This document shows, in pieces, positions 28,865 to 40,073 of a stretch of DNA of 64,000 nucleotides. Numbering within the stretch: the first letter of the stretch is position 1; every line of letters begins with the position of its first letter. Under the pieces are notes generated by a model. The model was not told the DNA's origin, made no database searches, and saw nothing but the letters and a program-made list of their open reading frames with translations. Source of the stretch: Yersinia mollaretii ATCC 43969 (GTDB taxonomy: Bacteria > Pseudomonadota > Gammaproteobacteria > Enterobacterales > Enterobacteriaceae); the NCBI RefSeq assembly GCF_013282725.1, contig NZ_CP054043.1, positions 1,302,001 through 1,366,000 on the forward strand, written 5' to 3'. The position numbers were made by a program, and so were the translations under genes.

Positions 28865-30814
28865 TCAGAAGGTTTCCCAGTTATCTTGCTGAGTCGCCTG
28901 ATTGGCTTTGGGGGTTGACCGTGGTGTTGATGCGCTGGTCGCAGCAGGCTGATGCTGAACCGGTTGCGTCTCTGCTTCCGAGAGTCGGAACACCGCGACC
29001 GCTTGCGCCAGTAAGATAGCTTGCTCCGCCAGTGAATCCGCAGCGGCGGCAGACTCCTCCACCAAGGCGGCATTTTGTTGTGTGGTGCTGTCCATTTCGG
29101 CAATCGCCTGACTGACTTGCGTGATACCCCGGCTTTGCTCATCCGATGCTGAGGCGATCTCCGCCATAATATCGCGCACATGGGTCACTGACCGGACGAT
29201 CTCCTCCATCGTCTGCCCAGCATTTTGCACCAGTGAGGTTCCGGCATTCACTTGGGAGACAGACTCGCCAATCAGCCCCTCAATCTCTTTCGCGGCTTGC
29301 GCACTGCGCTGTGCCAGATTGCGCACTTCGCTGGCGACTACCGCAAAGCCACGGCCTTGCTCACCTGCGCGAGCGGCTTCAACGGCGGCATTCAGCGCTA
29401 GAATATTGGTCTGGAAGGCGATGCTGTTAATCACAGAGGTGATTTCAGAAATCCGTTTAGAGCTGCCGGAGATATCATTCATGGTGCGCACCACATCGCT
29501 CACCAGCTTGCCACCCTGTTGCGCGGTTTGTGATGCCTCTGTCGCCAGTTGATTCGCGTGGTGAGCATTGTCGGCATTCTGTTTCACCGTGGCATTCAAC
29601 TGCTCCATACTGGCGGCAGTCTCTTCTACGGCCGCCGCTTGTTCCTCAGTACGGGAGGACAAATCGGTATTGCCCGCCGCAATCTCGCCGGAGGCATGGG
29701 AGACCTGACTGACACCAATGCGGATTTCATCAATCATGGCGCGCAGGTTCTCATTCATCCGCGCCACGGCATTCATCAGCAAGCCTAACTCATCGGTACG
29801 ATCGGAGGTGGCCGCTGCCGTTAAATCACCGGTGGCGATGCGCTCGGCCATCGCCAGTGTGGCACGTAATGGCACGGTAATTTGGCGAGTCATGCGCCAT
29901 GAAATCAGCAAACCCAACAGCAGGGCGGCAACAGCGGCAATGGCTAACTGCAATTGCGCATTATTGATTTCGTCGTGGGTGCCTTGCAGCTCTTGGGTGA
30001 ACAGGTGGGTTGCCAGTTTGTTCAGTTCATTGGCGCTGGTTTCCATCACTTTACCCACTTCCAGCTCTTGCTGATAAGCCGGTAAATAGGCCAGCACGTT
30101 GTCTTTATAGGTGCCTAGACTGGTGATAACCGGTGCCAACAGTCTTTGTTGATCTGGCGATAACACCGGCATAAAGGCATTTGCCGCGCTATTAGCGATA
30201 TTGATGGAGGTAATCAGGGAGGATTCGGCCTCCTGATTGCGATCCAGCAACAAGCCCCGGGCGTTATAGCGCACGGTCATGAGCTTCTGATTCATCTCTG
30301 CGAGTAGAATTTGAGTGTTGGTGTCCGCGCCCTCATTGAGCAAACTTTGTTGTAACTCGTTGAGATTCTTCTGTGTTTCGGAGATATTCCAGCTTTTGCG
30401 CACATCGTCTTTATGTGCCACGGCATTAACAAAATTACTCTGCTGTTGCAGGTACTCTTCTACCACATCGGCGATGGCCCCGATGGTTTTGCGGTTACTT
30501 TCCGACCAGCTAAGAGTCTCGCTCTGGGTCAGCAGGTTTTTGATATTGTTGATGTGTTGCGAGTTTTCTTTGATGTATTGCAAATCATAGGTGCGCTCAT
30601 ATAGCGCACGATTGTATTTTGCCTGATTGGCTTCATCGTTAATTTTGTAGCTCAGATCGACTTTGTAAGCATGCTCTTCGATGACGGAGAAATGGTAAGC
30701 GGTGGTCCCAGCGATGATCCCAACCAACAGCAACATCAGGAAAAAACTTAATCCCAGCTTTTTACCGACTTTCACATTATCAAAATGACCCAAAATTTTG
30801 CTAAATCCTGCCAT
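28865..30814 (-). CDS. Methyl-accepting chemotaxis protein with CheR-docking pentapeptide
   Basis: A 649-residue transmembrane chemoreceptor. TM1 spans about 20-40 ([17 protein letters not shown]), then a helical periplasmic sensor of about 245 residues (long enough for a helical bimodular domain), TM2 at about 287-303 ([17 protein letters not shown]), HAMP, and a cytoplasmic signalling hairpin with the invariant tip [47 protein letters not shown]. It ends in NWETF, the pentapeptide tether for CheR/CheB, so it is a high-abundance type receptor. A sigma-28 promoter lies upstream at 30998-31024. Ligand unknown; monocistronic. Confidence 0.93.
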   Translation of the reverse strand: MAGFSKILGHFDNVKVGKKLGLSFFLMLLLVGIIAGTTAYHFSVIEEHAYKVDLSYKINDEANQAKYNRALYERTYDLQYIKENSQHINNIKNLLTQSETLSWSESNRKTIGAIADVVEEYLQQQSNFVNAVAHKDDVRKSWNISETQKNLNELQQSLLNEGADTNTQILLAEMNQKLMTVRYNARGLLLDRNQEAESSLITSINIANSAANAFMPVLSPDQQRLLAPVITSLGTYKDNVLAYLPAYQQELEVGKVMETSANELNKLATHLFTQELQGTHDEINNAQLQLAIAAVAALLLGLLISWRMTRQITVPLRATLAMAERIATGDLTAAATSDRTDELGLLMNAVARMNENLRAMIDEIRIGVSQVSHASGEIAAGNTDLSSRTEEQAAAVEETAASMEQLNATVKQNADNAHHANQLATEASQTAQQGGKLVSDVVRTMNDISGSSKRISEITSVINSIAFQTNILALNAAVEAARAGEQGRGFAVVASEVRNLAQRSAQAAKEIEGLIGESVSQVNAGTSLVQNAGQTMEEIVRSVTHVRDIMAEIASASDEQSRGITQVSQAIAEMDSTTQQNAALVEESAAAADSLAEQAILLAQAVAVFRLSEAETQPVQHQPAATSASTPRSTPKANQATQQDNWETF

Positions 30815-30997
30815 GTTATCTCCGTTATGCGGTGTCTCTGATGCAAATCAATCAGCGTAGGTGAGTGGGGTAGGTCTAATTATTAGAGGAATGAGGGCTG
30901 GACGCGGGGAGGCCTTGGCAAGAGTGCTTTTCCCAAACGTAATAACAGCTACATTCATAGATTTCGTCCATGAATGCCAGTCACCTTCTTGTACAAT

Positions 30998-31024
30998 CTA
31001 TCGGCAGGATTTGGCTAAACTTTA
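30998..31024 (-). promoter_or_regulatory. Sigma-28 (FliA) promoter of the chemoreceptor gene
   Basis: On the minus strand TAAA (31024-31021), 15 bases, then GCCGATAG (31005-30998) matches the FliA consensus TAAA-N15-GCCGATAA at 11 of 12 positions. It is 184 bp upstream of the receptor start, implying expression with the flagellar class III genes. Confidence 0.75.
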
Positions 31025-31049
31025 GCAATAAAAATGTCAGAAAATAGCA

Positions 31050-31084
31050 ATAAAAAATGCCAGCAAAGAGAACCTTGCTGGCAT
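31050..31084 (-). terminator. Rho-independent terminator of sodA
   Basis: On the minus strand ATGCCAGCAA (31084-31075) pairs with TTGCTGGCAT (31066-31057) and the next bases are TTTTTTATTG. Strong stem plus T-run, 53 bp past the sodA stop. Confidence 0.85.
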
Positions 31085-31136
31085 CGATTGAGTCCCGTAG
31101 ACATGCGTTTTAAGGCATGTGCGCGGTTTTGGCTAA

Positions 31137-31760
31137 CTACTTAGCTTGAGCGAAACGCGCGGCTGCTTCGTCCCAGTTAACCACGTTCCAGAATGCTTTG
31201 ATGTAGTCTGGGCGACGGTTTTGGAATTTCAGGTAGTAAGCGTGTTCCCACACATCCAGGCCCATAATTGGGAAGCCTGATGCACCAGCAACGGCTTCAC
31301 CCATCAACGGGTTATCTTGGTTAGCAGTAGACACCACCGCCAATTTGCCGTCAGCTTTCAGTACCAGCCAAGCCCAGCCAGAACCGAAACGGGTGGCTGC
31401 CGCAGCTTCAAATGTGGCTTTGAAATCATCAACCGTTTTGAAGTCGCGCTCGATAGCAGCTTTCAGATCACCCGTCAGGGTGGTGCCCAGTTTCAGACCC
31501 TTCCAGAACAGGCTGTGGTTAGCGTGGCCGCCCGCATTGTTACGCATAAAGGTGCGTTTTTCAGCAGGAACTTTGTCCAGATCTTGGATCAGCTCTTCAA
31601 CACTCAGTTTAGTCAGCTCAGGAAAGCTCTCCAACACCGTGTTTGCATTGTTAACATAGGTTTGGTGGTGTTTGGTGTGATGGATTTCCATCGTCTGCTT
31701 ATCGAAGTGAGGTTCTAAAGCGTCATAAGCATAAGGCAGGGATGGCAGTGAGTAACTCAT
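31137..31760 (-). CDS. sodA: Manganese superoxide dismutase
   Basis: A cytoplasmic enzyme that converts superoxide to hydrogen peroxide and oxygen. ATG 31760 ([12 protein letters not shown]) with GGAG upstream gives 207 residues (E. coli 206); the in-frame start at 31805 adds 15 residues. Metal ligands are all present: His27, His82, Asp169 and His173 (the last two in [10 protein letters not shown]). FGSGWAWLV and the Gln in [10 protein letters not shown] fit the Mn type. Regulation: the upstream region keeps the E. coli sodA promoter with a Fur-type site (31823-31859). Confidence 0.97.
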   Translation of the reverse strand: MSYSLPSLPYAYDALEPHFDKQTMEIHHTKHHQTYVNNANTVLESFPELTKLSVEELIQDLDKVPAEKRTFMRNNAGGHANHSLFWKGLKLGTTLTGDLKAAIERDFKTVDDFKATFEAAAATRFGSGWAWLVLKADGKLAVVSTANQDNPLMGEAVAGASGFPIMGLDVWEHAYYLKFQNRRPDYIKAFWNVVNWDEAAARFAQAK

Positions 31761-31822
31761 AATCATCGTCTCCATAGTGTAGGGCGGCACAAAAAAAGTA
31801 AGCACCGCGTAAGCGTTCGGAT

Positions 31823-31859
31823 CATTATAGTTAATTAAATGATATTGAAAATGATTATC
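31823..31859 (-). promoter_or_regulatory. sodA promoter with Fur-type operator
   Basis: On the minus strand GATAATCATTTTCAATATC (31859-31841) is a good Fur box (6-1-6 pattern GATAAT-C-ATTTTC-AATATC), followed by a TATAAT -10 box (31829-31824). From memory this block is nearly identical to the E. coli sodA promoter, where Fur and ArcA repress and SoxRS activates. Confidence 0.8.
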
Positions 31860-31885
31860 AATGCCTTGCTAATTATGTGGTCTTT

Positions 31886-32740
31886 CTACTCACGAATCCG
31901 CTGTGGATGAGTATACACCGTGGCTCTACCGGGTTTACTGAAGCCGACCAAGGTCAAATTGCAGCGCTCGGCGACTTCAACCGCTAAGGTTGTGGCAGCA
32001 GAAACAGCAAATAAAATTTCTGCGCCGCACATGGCGGTTTTCTGCACCATCTCATAGCTGGCGCGGCTAGAGACCAGCACCGCGCCTTGCTGCCACGGCT
32101 GTTTGGCCCGAATTCCCAGCAACTTATCCAGCGCCACATGGCGGCCAACATCTTCGCAGCCGCCCAATAATTCACCCTGTGGATTGATCCACGCGGCGGC
32201 ATGGGTACACCCCGTCAACTGACCCACGGTTTGTACCTGTTTGAGTTGCGCTAGGGCGCGGTCCAACTGAGCCAGATTAAAGGTTTGCGTGAACGGCAGC
32301 GGGGTGATGGGGCGGAAGATATCCTCCAGTTGCTCGATGCCGCAGACACCACACCCCGTGCGGCCTGCCATCGCCCGACGGCGCTCTTTCAACCCGGCAA
32401 ATCGGCGGCTCGATAACTCAATATTCACTTCGATGCCGTTGCAGTTGGGGGTGACCTCAATGGCATAGATCTCTTGCGGGGCGCTAATAATGCCTTCCGA
32501 CAGCGAAAATCCCAGTGCGAAGGCCTCCAAATCCTTCGGCGTCGCCATCATCACCACATGGGAGATGCCGTTGTAGACCAGTGCTACCGGCACTTCTTCC
32601 GCCAGCCAATCCCATTGTGGTGCTGTCATTTGATGGCGCTGTAGCACGCTAAGTTGCTTGGCACCGCAGATTTCGGTGGAGAGGTCATTTCCTGAAGGTT
32701 TGATCTGGCTCACTATGCGGTCCCGAAAGTTATAACCCAT
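31886..32740 (-). CDS. fdhD: Formate dehydrogenase sulfurtransferase/accessory protein FdhD
   Basis: FdhD passes sulfur from IscS to the molybdenum cofactor of formate dehydrogenases, which is needed for their activity. It has 284 residues from ATG 32740 (a GTG two codons earlier is possible; E. coli 277). The two catalytic cysteines are in [12 protein letters not shown] (CxxC). Other conserved parts: [26 protein letters not shown] and [15 protein letters not shown]. It is divergent from fdoG, as in E. coli, with an ERIC element in the shared upstream region. Confidence 0.96.
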   Translation of the reverse strand: MGYNFRDRIVSQIKPSGNDLSTEICGAKQLSVLQRHQMTAPQWDWLAEEVPVALVYNGISHVVMMATPKDLEAFALGFSLSEGIISAPQEIYAIEVTPNCNGIEVNIELSSRRFAGLKERRRAMAGRTGCGVCGIEQLEDIFRPITPLPFTQTFNLAQLDRALAQLKQVQTVGQLTGCTHAAAWINPQGELLGGCEDVGRHVALDKLLGIRAKQPWQQGAVLVSSRASYEMVQKTAMCGAEILFAVSAATTLAVEVAERCNLTLVGFSKPGRATVYTHPQRIRE

Positions 32741-32891
32741 AATCACAATGTGGTAACATTCACATTAAGAATAGTGTGGCTACATATCGTTATTTCAGAA
32801 ATGTATCCCACACGGTAAAGCGTGATATCGCGTAAGCGATTTTAGCGCCTCCCGTTTTGTTGTGGGAAGCGCGAACTGAATTTTAAATTTC

Positions 32892-33015
32892 ATACCCAAA
32901 ATAATTCGAGTTGCAGGAAGGCGGCAAGCGAATGAATCCCGATGAGCTTACAGCGGTAAGTGATTCGGGTGAGTGAGCGCAGCCAACGCACATGTGGCTC
33001 GAAGTATGACGGGTA
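32892..33015. repeat. ERIC element upstream of fdoG
   Basis: This 124-bp segment has ERIC ends (ATACCCAAAATAATTCGAG and GAAGTATGACGGGTA) and the known ERIC core blocks GAATCCCGATGAGCTTACAG, GGTAAGTGATTCGGGTGAG and GAGCGCAGCCAACGCAC. It fills most of the space between fdhD and fdoG and stops 30 bp before the fdoG ATG, so it is carried in, or shapes, the fdoG leader. Confidence 0.88.
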
Positions 33016-33044
33016 AAACAATGTGACAATGTAAGGAGAGACCC

Positions 33045-36000
33045 ATGCAGGTCAGCAGAAGGCAGTTCTTTAAGATCTGCGCTGGCGGTATGGCGGGAAC
33101 CACGGTCGCGGCACTCGGCTTTGCGCCGTCAGTGGCGCTTGCGGAGACGCGCAATTACAAATTGCTGCGTGCCCGTGAAACGCGGAATACCTGTACATAC
33201 TGCTCTGTCGGTTGCGGGCTTTTGATGTATAGCCTCGGCGACGGCGCGAAAAACGCCAAAGAGAGCATTTTCCATATCGAAGGGGACCCGGACCATCCGG
33301 TCAACCGTGGCGCACTTTGCCCTAAAGGGGCTGGGCTAGTGGATTTCATCCACAGCGAAAGTCGGCTGAAATACCCTGAATACCGCGCGCCAGGTTCAGA
33401 CAAATGGCAGCGAATCACTTGGGATGATGCTTTTGATCGCATTGCCAAGCTGATGAAAGAGGACCGGGATGCGAACTTTATTAAGACCAACGACGCGGGC
33501 GTGACCGTCAACCGTTGGCTGAGCACCGGTATGCTGTGTGCTTCCGCATCCAGCAACGAAACGGGTTATTTGACCCAGAAATTTAGTCGCGCTCTCGGCA
33601 TGCTTGCCGTAGACAACCAAGCACGTGTCTGACACGGACCAACGGTAGCAAGTCTTGCTCCAACATTTGGTCGCGGTGCGATGACCAACCACTGGGTTGA
33701 CATTAAGAACGCGAATTTGATTATCGTCATGGGCGGTAATGCGGCAGAAGCGCATCCGGTGGGGTTCCGCTGGGCGATGGAAGCCAAGATCCACAACAAT
33801 GCCAAGCTGCTGGTGATAGACCCGCGCTTTACTCGTACGGCTTCGGTGGCTGATTTCTACACGCCAATCCGCTCCGGTACGGATATTGCGTTCCTGTCTG
33901 GCGTCTTGTTGTACCTGATGACCAACGAAAAAATTAACCGTGAGTACGTCGAAGCGTACACCAACGCCAGCTTGCTGGTGCGGGAAGACTTTGCCTTCGA
34001 AGACGGTTTGTTCAGTGGTTATGACGCCGAAAACCGCAAATACGACAAAACTAGCTGGAACTATCAGTTGGACGAGAACGGCTTTGCCAAACGGGACGTC
34101 ACCCTGCAAGATCCGCGCTGCGTGTGGAACCTGCTGAAAGAGCACGTCAGCCGCTATACGCCTGATGTGGTATCCAACATTTGCGGCACGCCAAAAGAAG
34201 ATTTCTTGCAGGTTTGCGAATATCTCGCCGAAACCAGCGTGTCCGATAAAACCGCCACATTCCTGTATGCCTTGGGCTGGACACAGCACTCGGTTGGCGC
34301 ACAGAACATCCGCACCATGGCGATGATTCAGTTGCTACTGGGTAACATGGGGATGGCGGGCGGCGGTATTAACGCCTTGCGCGGTCACTCCAATATTCAG
34401 GGATTAACCGACCTTGGCTTGCTGTCACAGAGCTTACCGGGTTACCTGAATCTGCCATCAGAAAAGCAGCCGGATATTGAGACCTATCTGAAGGCCAACA
34501 CGCCAAAAACGCTGCTGCCGGGCCAAGTGAACTACTGGAGCAATTACCCGAAATTCTTCGTCAGTTTGATGAAAAGTTTCTACGGTGATAAAGCCCAGAA
34601 GGAGAACGGCTGGGGCTATGACTGGTTGCCGAAGTGGGATAAAGGCTACGACGTCTTGCAGTATTTCGAGATGATGTCGCAGGGCAAAGTGAATGGCTAT
34701 ATCTGCCAAGGCTTTAACCCGCTGGCGTCGTTCCCGAATAAAAACAAAGTGGTCGCCTCACTGTCGAAACTGAAATTCTTGGTCACTATTGATCCGCTCA
34801 ATACGGAAACCGCGAACTTCTGGCAAAACCACGGTGAATTTAACGATGTCGATCCATCGAAAATTCAAACAGAAGTGTTCCGCTTACCGTCTAGCTGCTT
34901 TGCTGAAGAGAACGGCTCGATCGTTAACTCCAGCCGCTGGCTGCAATGGCACTGGAAAGGCGCTGATGCACCGGGACAAGCGCTGAATGATGGCGCGATT
35001 CTGGCGGGCATCTTTATGCGTCTGCGTGAGCAGTACCGCCGGGAAGGGGGCGCGGTGCCAGAACAGGTGCTCAATATGACCTGGGATTACCTGACGCCAG
35101 ACAATCCAGAGCCAGAAGAGGTGGCGCAGGAGAGTAATGGTCGTGCGCTGGCGGATATCACGGATGCCGATGGCAAAGTGCTGGTCAAAAAAGGCGAGCA
35201 GCTCAGCACCTTCGCGCACCTGCGTGATGACGGCACCACCGCCAGTGGCTGCTGGATCTTTGCCGGTAGCTGGACACCCACCGGCAACCAGATGGCCCGC
35301 CGCGATAATGCTGACCCATCGGGCCTCGGCAATACGCTGGGCTGGGCGTGGGCATGGCCGCTTAACCGCCGCATTCTGTACAACCGCGCCTCCGCTGACC
35401 CGCAAGGCAAGCCGTGGGATCCGAAACGTCAGTTGCTGGAGTGGGATGGAGCCAAGTGGGCGGGGATTGATATCCCAGACTACAGCGCCGCCGCACCGGG
35501 CAGTGATGTTGGGCCGTTTATCATGCAGCCTGAAGGGATGGGCCGCCTGTTTGCCATCGACAAAATGGCGGAAGGGCCATTCCCGGAACACTATGAGCCA
35601 TTCGAAACGCCGTTGGGCACCAACCCGCTGCACCCGAATGTGATATCCAACCCGGCCGCTCGCGTCTTTAAAGACGATTTGGCCGCGATGGGGTCTCATG
35701 AGCAATTCCCGTATGTCGGCACCACTTATCGTCTGACCGAGCATTTCCACTACTGGACCAAACATGCGCTGCTTAATGCCATCGCACAGCCGGAACAGTT
35801 TGTGGAAATTGGCGAAAAACTGGCCGCGAAGAAGGGCATCAAGCAGGGAGATACCGTAAAAGTCAGCTCCAACCGAGGCTATATCAAAGCCAAGGCGGTG
35901 GTGACCAAACGTATTCGCACACTGAATGTCCACGGACAAGAAGTGGACACTATTGGTATCCCGATTCACTGGGGATTCGAGGGCGTCGCGAAAAAAGGCT

Positions 36001-36092
36001 TCCTGGCTAACACACTGACGCCGTTTGTCGGTGATGCCAATACGCAAACGCCAGAGTTTAAGGCGTTCTTGGTCAACGTGGAAAAGGTGTAA
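33045..36092 (+). CDS. fdoG: Formate dehydrogenase-O major subunit, selenocysteine-containing
   Basis: The 1015-residue catalytic subunit of periplasmic formate dehydrogenase-O, holding bis-MGD molybdenum and a 4Fe-4S cluster; it oxidises formate to CO2 and passes electrons to FdoH. The Tat signal SRRQFFKICAGG begins at residue 4. The 4Fe-4S cysteines lie in TCTYCSVGCGLL and RGALCPKGAG. In-frame TGA at 33630-33632 is residue 196, selenocysteine, in the context ARV-U-HGPTVAS as in E. coli FdoG; the frame continues without shift to 36092. A SECIS-type hairpin follows the TGA (33630-33672). Automatic callers may split this gene in two. First gene of fdoGHI-fdhE. Confidence 0.97.
33630..33672 (+). 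promoter_or_regulatory. SECIS element and UGA selenocysteine codon in fdoG
   Basis: Starting at the TGA, GACCAA (33637-33642) pairs with TTGGTC (33667-33672) and an upper stem AGCA (33647-33650) pairs with TGCT (33656-33659), presenting an AGTCT loop. This is the form of a bacterial SECIS, bound at its apical loop by SelB, whose gene is in this same window. Confidence 0.8.
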
Positions 36093-36104
36093 CGGAGAGA
36101 ACCT

Positions 36105-37076
36105 ATGTCACTGCAAACTCAAGACATTATCCGGCGCTCCGGCACCAACTCCCTTACGCCGCCGCCACAGGATCGTAACCATCAGGAAGAGGTGGCGAAA
36201 CTTATCGACGTCACCACCTGTATCGGCTGCAAAGCCTGTCAGGTGGCGTGCTCGGAGTGGAACGACATCCGCGATGAAGTGGGCCATAACGTCGGGGTGT
36301 ACGATAACCCCGCCGACTTGACCGCCAAATCCTGGACGGTGATGCGCTTCTCTGAAGTTGAAGATGAAGAGAGCGGCAAGCTGGAGTGGCTGATCCGTAA
36401 GGATGGCTGTATGCACTGTGCTGATCCGGGCTGCCTGAAGGCTTGTCCGTCGGAGGGGGCTATCATTCAGTATGCGAATGGTATCGTCGATTTCCAGTCA
36501 GAACACTGTATCGGTTGTGGCTACTGCATCGCCGGTTGCCCGTTTGATGTGCCGCGTATGAACAAAGATGACAATCGGGTGTACAAATGTACCCTGTGCG
36601 TCGATCGTGTGGGTGTGGGTCAGGAACCGGCCTGCGTGAAAACCTGCCCAACGGGCGCGATTCATTTTGGCACCAAAGAGGCGATGAAAGAGGTGGCGGC
36701 TGGCCGCGTCGAGGAGCTGAAAACTCGTGGCTTCGATAACGCCGGGTTATATGACCCAGCGGGCGTGGGCGGTACTCACGTGATGTATGTGCTGCATCAT
36801 GCGGATAAGCCTCAGCTCTATCATGGCTTGCCGGACAACCCGACTATCAGCCCGACAATCACCTTCTGGAAGGGCATCTGGAAACCGCTGGCGGCGATTG
36901 GCTTTGCCGCCACCTTTGCCGCCAGTATCTTCCACTACGTGGGGGTCGGCCCGAATCGGGTTGAGGAAGAGGAGGAAGAGGGCGATAAGCCGGATGCCAC
37001 CCCTACCGAAACCACCGATAAGGCACCAGAGGCCACCACCGCTGAGCACTCAGACGACGGGGAGACGCGGAAATGA
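36105..37076 (+). CDS. fdoH: Formate dehydrogenase-O iron-sulfur subunit
   Basis: Beta subunit carrying electrons from FdoG to the cytochrome b subunit. It has 323 residues, longer than the 300 of E. coli. Four 4Fe-4S cluster motifs are visible: [45 protein letters not shown] and [22 protein letters not shown] single membrane helix (about 257-275, [19 protein letters not shown]) anchors it. After [14 protein letters not shown] there is an extra acidic, Thr/Pro-rich tail not seen in E. coli. Its stop overlaps fdoI by 4 bp. Confidence 0.96.
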   Translation: MSLQTQDIIRRSGTNSLTPPPQDRNHQEEVAKLIDVTTCIGCKACQVACSEWNDIRDEVGHNVGVYDNPADLTAKSWTVMRFSEVEDEESGKLEWLIRKDGCMHCADPGCLKACPSEGAIIQYANGIVDFQSEHCIGCGYCIAGCPFDVPRMNKDDNRVYKCTLCVDRVGVGQEPACVKTCPTGAIHFGTKEAMKEVAAGRVEELKTRGFDNAGLYDPAGVGGTHVMYVLHHADKPQLYHGLPDNPTISPTITFWKGIWKPLAAIGFAATFAASIFHYVGVGPNRVEEEEEEGDKPDATPTETTDKAPEATTAEHSDDGETRK

Positions 37077-37723
37077 AAAAAGAGAAACGGATCCAGCGCT
37101 ACAGTGCGCCGGAGCGCATCAACCACTGGATAGTGGCCTTCTGCTTTATGCTGGCGGCGATCAGTGGTTTGGGGTTCTTCTTCCCGTCATTTAACTGGCT
37201 GATGAATATTTTTGGTACGCCACAGCTGGCGCGCATCCTTCACCCCTTCGCCGGGGTGATTATGTTCGCCGCCTTCCTGATCATGTTTTTCCGTTACTGG
37301 AAACACAACCTGATTAACAAGGAAGATCTGGAGTGGGCTAAAAATATCCATAAAATCGCCATGAATGAGGAAGTGGGCGATACTGGACGCTATAATTTCG
37401 GACAGAAATGCGTGTTCTGGGCTGCTATTATCAGTCTAGTTCTGCTGCTGGCCAGCGGCGTGGTGATTTGGCGGCCTTACTTTGCGCCCTCTTTCCCCAT
37501 TCCGCTGATTCGTCTGGCACTGCTGGTGCATTCGCTGGCGGCGGTAGGGCTTATTCTCGTGATTATGGTGCATATCTATGCCGCCCTGTGGGTGAAGGGC
37601 ACCATTACCGCGATGGTCGAGGGTTGGGTGCCAGCGGCATGGGCGAAAAAGCACCATCCGCGCTGGTATCGTGAGGTCAATGCCAAACGGCAACTTCAGA
37701 AAAAACAGGAAGAGAAACCCTGA
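37073..37723 (+). CDS. fdoI: Formate dehydrogenase-O cytochrome b556 subunit
   Basis: Gamma subunit, a four-helix membrane cytochrome b with two hemes that passes electrons to quinone. It has 216 residues (E. coli 211). Heme-ligand histidine regions: [19 protein letters not shown] near the N-terminus, [15 protein letters not shown], and [25 protein letters not shown] near the end. ATGA overlap with fdoH and TGATG overlap with fdhE indicate coupled translation. Confidence 0.96.
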   Translation: MKKEKRIQRYSAPERINHWIVAFCFMLAAISGLGFFFPSFNWLMNIFGTPQLARILHPFAGVIMFAAFLIMFFRYWKHNLINKEDLEWAKNIHKIAMNEEVGDTGRYNFGQKCVFWAAIISLVLLLASGVVIWRPYFAPSFPIPLIRLALLVHSLAAVGLILVIMVHIYAALWVKGTITAMVEGWVPAAWAKKHHPRWYREVNAKRQLQKKQEEKP

Positions 37724-38652
37724 TGAGTATTCGCATTGTTCCTAAAGATCAGTTGGGAAAACAAAGCGAAAAAGGTACAACGGCGGGGAATATCCCGCCG
37801 TTACTTTTCGCGAATTTAAAGAGCCTGTATACCCGGCGCACTGAACGTTTACAGCAGTTGGCGCTGGATAACCCGCTATCAGATTATCTGGATTTCGCGG
37901 CTAAAATTACGCAGGCGCAGCAAAAGGCGCTGCATGACCACCCGCTGGTGTTGGACATGAAAGCCGAGCTGGAGCAGTCCGCTGCTAGCGGTAAGCCGCC
38001 GCTGGATTTGAGTGTTTTTCCGCGCACCGAACATTGGCGCAAGCTGCTCTCCGCGCTGATTGCCGAACTGCGCCCTGATGCGCCAGATCATATTCTGGCG
38101 GTGCTGGATAATCTGGAGAAGGCGTCAGTCCATGAGCTTGAACTCTATGCCGATGCACTGTTAAATCGCGAATTTGCGCAGATTGGCAGCGAAAAAGCGC
38201 CCTTTATCTGGGCGGCGCTCTCACTGTACTGGGCGCAGATGGCCAGCCAAATTCCCGGCAAAGCGCGCGCGGAATATGGCGAGCATCGCCAATTCTGCCC
38301 GGTGTGTGGCAGCATTCCGGTCTCCAGTGTGGTCCATATCGGCACCCACAATGGCTTGCGCTATTTGCACTGTAATTTGTGCGAAAGCGAGTGGCATGTG
38401 GTGCGGATTAAGTGCAGCAACTGCGAGCAGACCCGTGATTTGAACTACTGGTCACTGGACAGCGAAAATGCAGCGGTGAAAGCGGAAAGTTGCGGTGATT
38501 GTGGCACTTACCTGAAAATTCTGTATCAGGAAAAAGACCCGCAGGTCGAAGCGGTAGCGGATGATCTGGCCACGCTTATCCTCGACGCCAAGATGGAAGG
38601 CGAGGGTTTCGCGCGCAGCAGTATCAATCCGTTTGTGTTTCCCGGAGAATAA
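37723..38652 (+). CDS. fdhE: Formate dehydrogenase accessory protein FdhE
   Basis: A 309-residue cytoplasmic, rubredoxin-like iron-binding protein (same length in E. coli) that acts in maturation of the Tat-exported formate dehydrogenases by binding the catalytic subunit. Four CxxC motifs are in the C-terminal half: [26 protein letters not shown] and SCGDCGTYL. Start overlaps the fdoI stop (TGATG). Last gene of the fdo unit; selA begins 32 bp later. Confidence 0.96.
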   Translation: MSIRIVPKDQLGKQSEKGTTAGNIPPLLFANLKSLYTRRTERLQQLALDNPLSDYLDFAAKITQAQQKALHDHPLVLDMKAELEQSAASGKPPLDLSVFPRTEHWRKLLSALIAELRPDAPDHILAVLDNLEKASVHELELYADALLNREFAQIGSEKAPFIWAALSLYWAQMASQIPGKARAEYGEHRQFCPVCGSIPVSSVVHIGTHNGLRYLHCNLCESEWHVVRIKCSNCEQTRDLNYWSLDSENAAVKAESCGDCGTYLKILYQEKDPQVEAVADDLATLILDAKMEGEGFARSSINPFVFPGE

Positions 38653-38684
38653 CCTATTCCCCAGATTTGGCGACCTGCGTGACT

Positions 38685-40073
38685 ATGAGCACTGAACCAC
38701 ACACTCTTTACAGCCAGTTACCGGCCATTGACCGCCTACTACGGGAGCCAGCCATGGCCCCGTTACTGGCAGAATATGGCCCCGCGCTGTTAACCGATAC
38801 TCTGCGCCAGATGCAATCTGAAGCCCGCGAATACATTAGCCAGTTTCATTCGCTGGCTGATTGGTGTGCGGACTGGCCTGCGGCCTTGCGTCAGCGGCTA
38901 AATCAACGTCAGCCCGCGCTAAAACCCGTCTTTAACCTCTCCGGCACGGTACTGCACACCAATTTGGGACGTGCGGCACTGGCGGAATCTGCTATTGCGG
39001 CGGTGAATGATGCCATGCGCGGAGCGGTCACCCTTGAATACTCCCTGAGTGGCGCGGGCCGTGGGCATCGTGATCGGGCGGTGGCGGATCTGCTCTGCGA
39101 ACTGACAGGCGCGGAAGATGCTTGCATCGTCAATAACAATGCCGCTGCGGTGTTTTTGATGCTGACGGTGATGGCGACGGGCAAGCAGGTGGTCGTGTCG
39201 CGTGGTGAGCTGGTGGAGATTGGCGGCGCGTTTCGCATCCCTGATGTGATGCGGCAGGCGGGTTGTGAGCTGGTGGAGGTCGGCACCACTAATCGCACTC
39301 ACCTGAAAGATTACCGTCAGGCGATCAATGAGCAGACTGGCCTGCTGATGAAAGTGCACACCAGCAATTACCACATTGAGGGCTTCGCCGCAGCAGTGGC
39401 CGAATCGCAACTGGTGGCTTTGGGGCAGGAGTTTGCCATCCCCACTGCCACTGATCTCGGGAGTGGTTCGCTGGTGGACATGACCCGCTACGGCTTACCG
39501 GCAGAGCCGATGCCACAACAGTTAATTGCCGCAGGGGTGGATTTGGTCACCTTCTCCGGCGACAAACTGTTGGGCGGGCCGCAGGCGGGGATAATTCTCG
39601 GCAAAAAAGAGTGGATCGAACGCTTACAGCAGCATCCGCTCAAGCGGGCACTGCGGGCGGATAAAATGACGCTCGCCGCGCTGGATGCCACTTTGCGCCT
39701 CTATCAGCAACCCGATCGGCTCACTGAGTTGCTGCCCACCATGCGGCTACTGACCCGTCCGGCGCAGGCCATCGCGGAGAGCGCTCAGCGGGTGCTGGCG
39801 GCGCTGAGTGATCGCTACAGCGCTGACTTTACCTTGGCGGTGGAACCCTGTTTATCACAAATCGGTAGCGGCTCATTACCGGTTGACCGCTTACCCAGTT
39901 GGGCCGTAACCTTGACACCTAACGATGGCAGTGGACGCACGCTGGAAGCACTCACCGCGCGCTGGCGTGGATTGGCTAAGCCAGTGATTGGCCGCGTGGC
40001 TGATGGGCGTCTATGGTTAGATTTGCGCTGCTTGGAGGATGAAGCCGCGTTGCTCAGGGAATTGGCACCATGA
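38685..40073 (+). CDS. selA: L-seryl-tRNA(Sec) selenium transferase
   Basis: A PLP enzyme that turns Ser-tRNA-Sec into Sec-tRNA-Sec using selenophosphate. ATG 38685 gives 462 residues beginning [20 protein letters not shown], matching E. coli SelA (463); a TTG at 38667 is in frame but unneeded. The PLP lysine is Lys294 in [28 protein letters not shown] is the SelA-type substrate loop. It overlaps selB by 4 bp and lies directly after fdhE, so the whole fdo-sel block may be co-transcribed. Confidence 0.97.
   Translation: MSTEPHTLYSQLPAIDRLLREPAMAPLLAEYGPALLTDTLRQMQSEAREYISQFHSLADWCADWPAALRQRLNQRQPALKPVFNLSGTVLHTNLGRAALAESAIAAVNDAMRGAVTLEYSLSGAGRGHRDRAVADLLCELTGAEDACIVNNNAAAVFLMLTVMATGKQVVVSRGELVEIGGAFRIPDVMRQAGCELVEVGTTNRTHLKDYRQAINEQTGLLMKVHTSNYHIEGFAAAVAESQLVALGQEFAIPTATDLGSGSLVDMTRYGLPAEPMPQQLIAAGVDLVTFSGDKLLGGPQAGIILGKKEWIERLQQHPLKRALRADKMTLAALDATLRLYQQPDRLTELLPTMRLLTRPAQAIAESAQRVLAALSDRYSADFTLAVEPCLSQIGSGSLPVDRLPSWAVTLTPNDGSGRTLEALTARWRGLAKPVIGRVADGRLWLDLRCLEDEAALLRELAP

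Noticed and set aside
33630..33632. In-frame stop splitting fdoG into two ORFs
   Set aside because: Context ARV-UGA-HGP, the following SECIS-type hairpin and the presence of selA, selB and selC show a selenocysteine codon, not a nonsense mutation.
34884..36047. 387-residue minus-strand ORF
   Set aside because: Shadow of fdoG in the antisense frame; the sense frame has clear family identity over its whole length.
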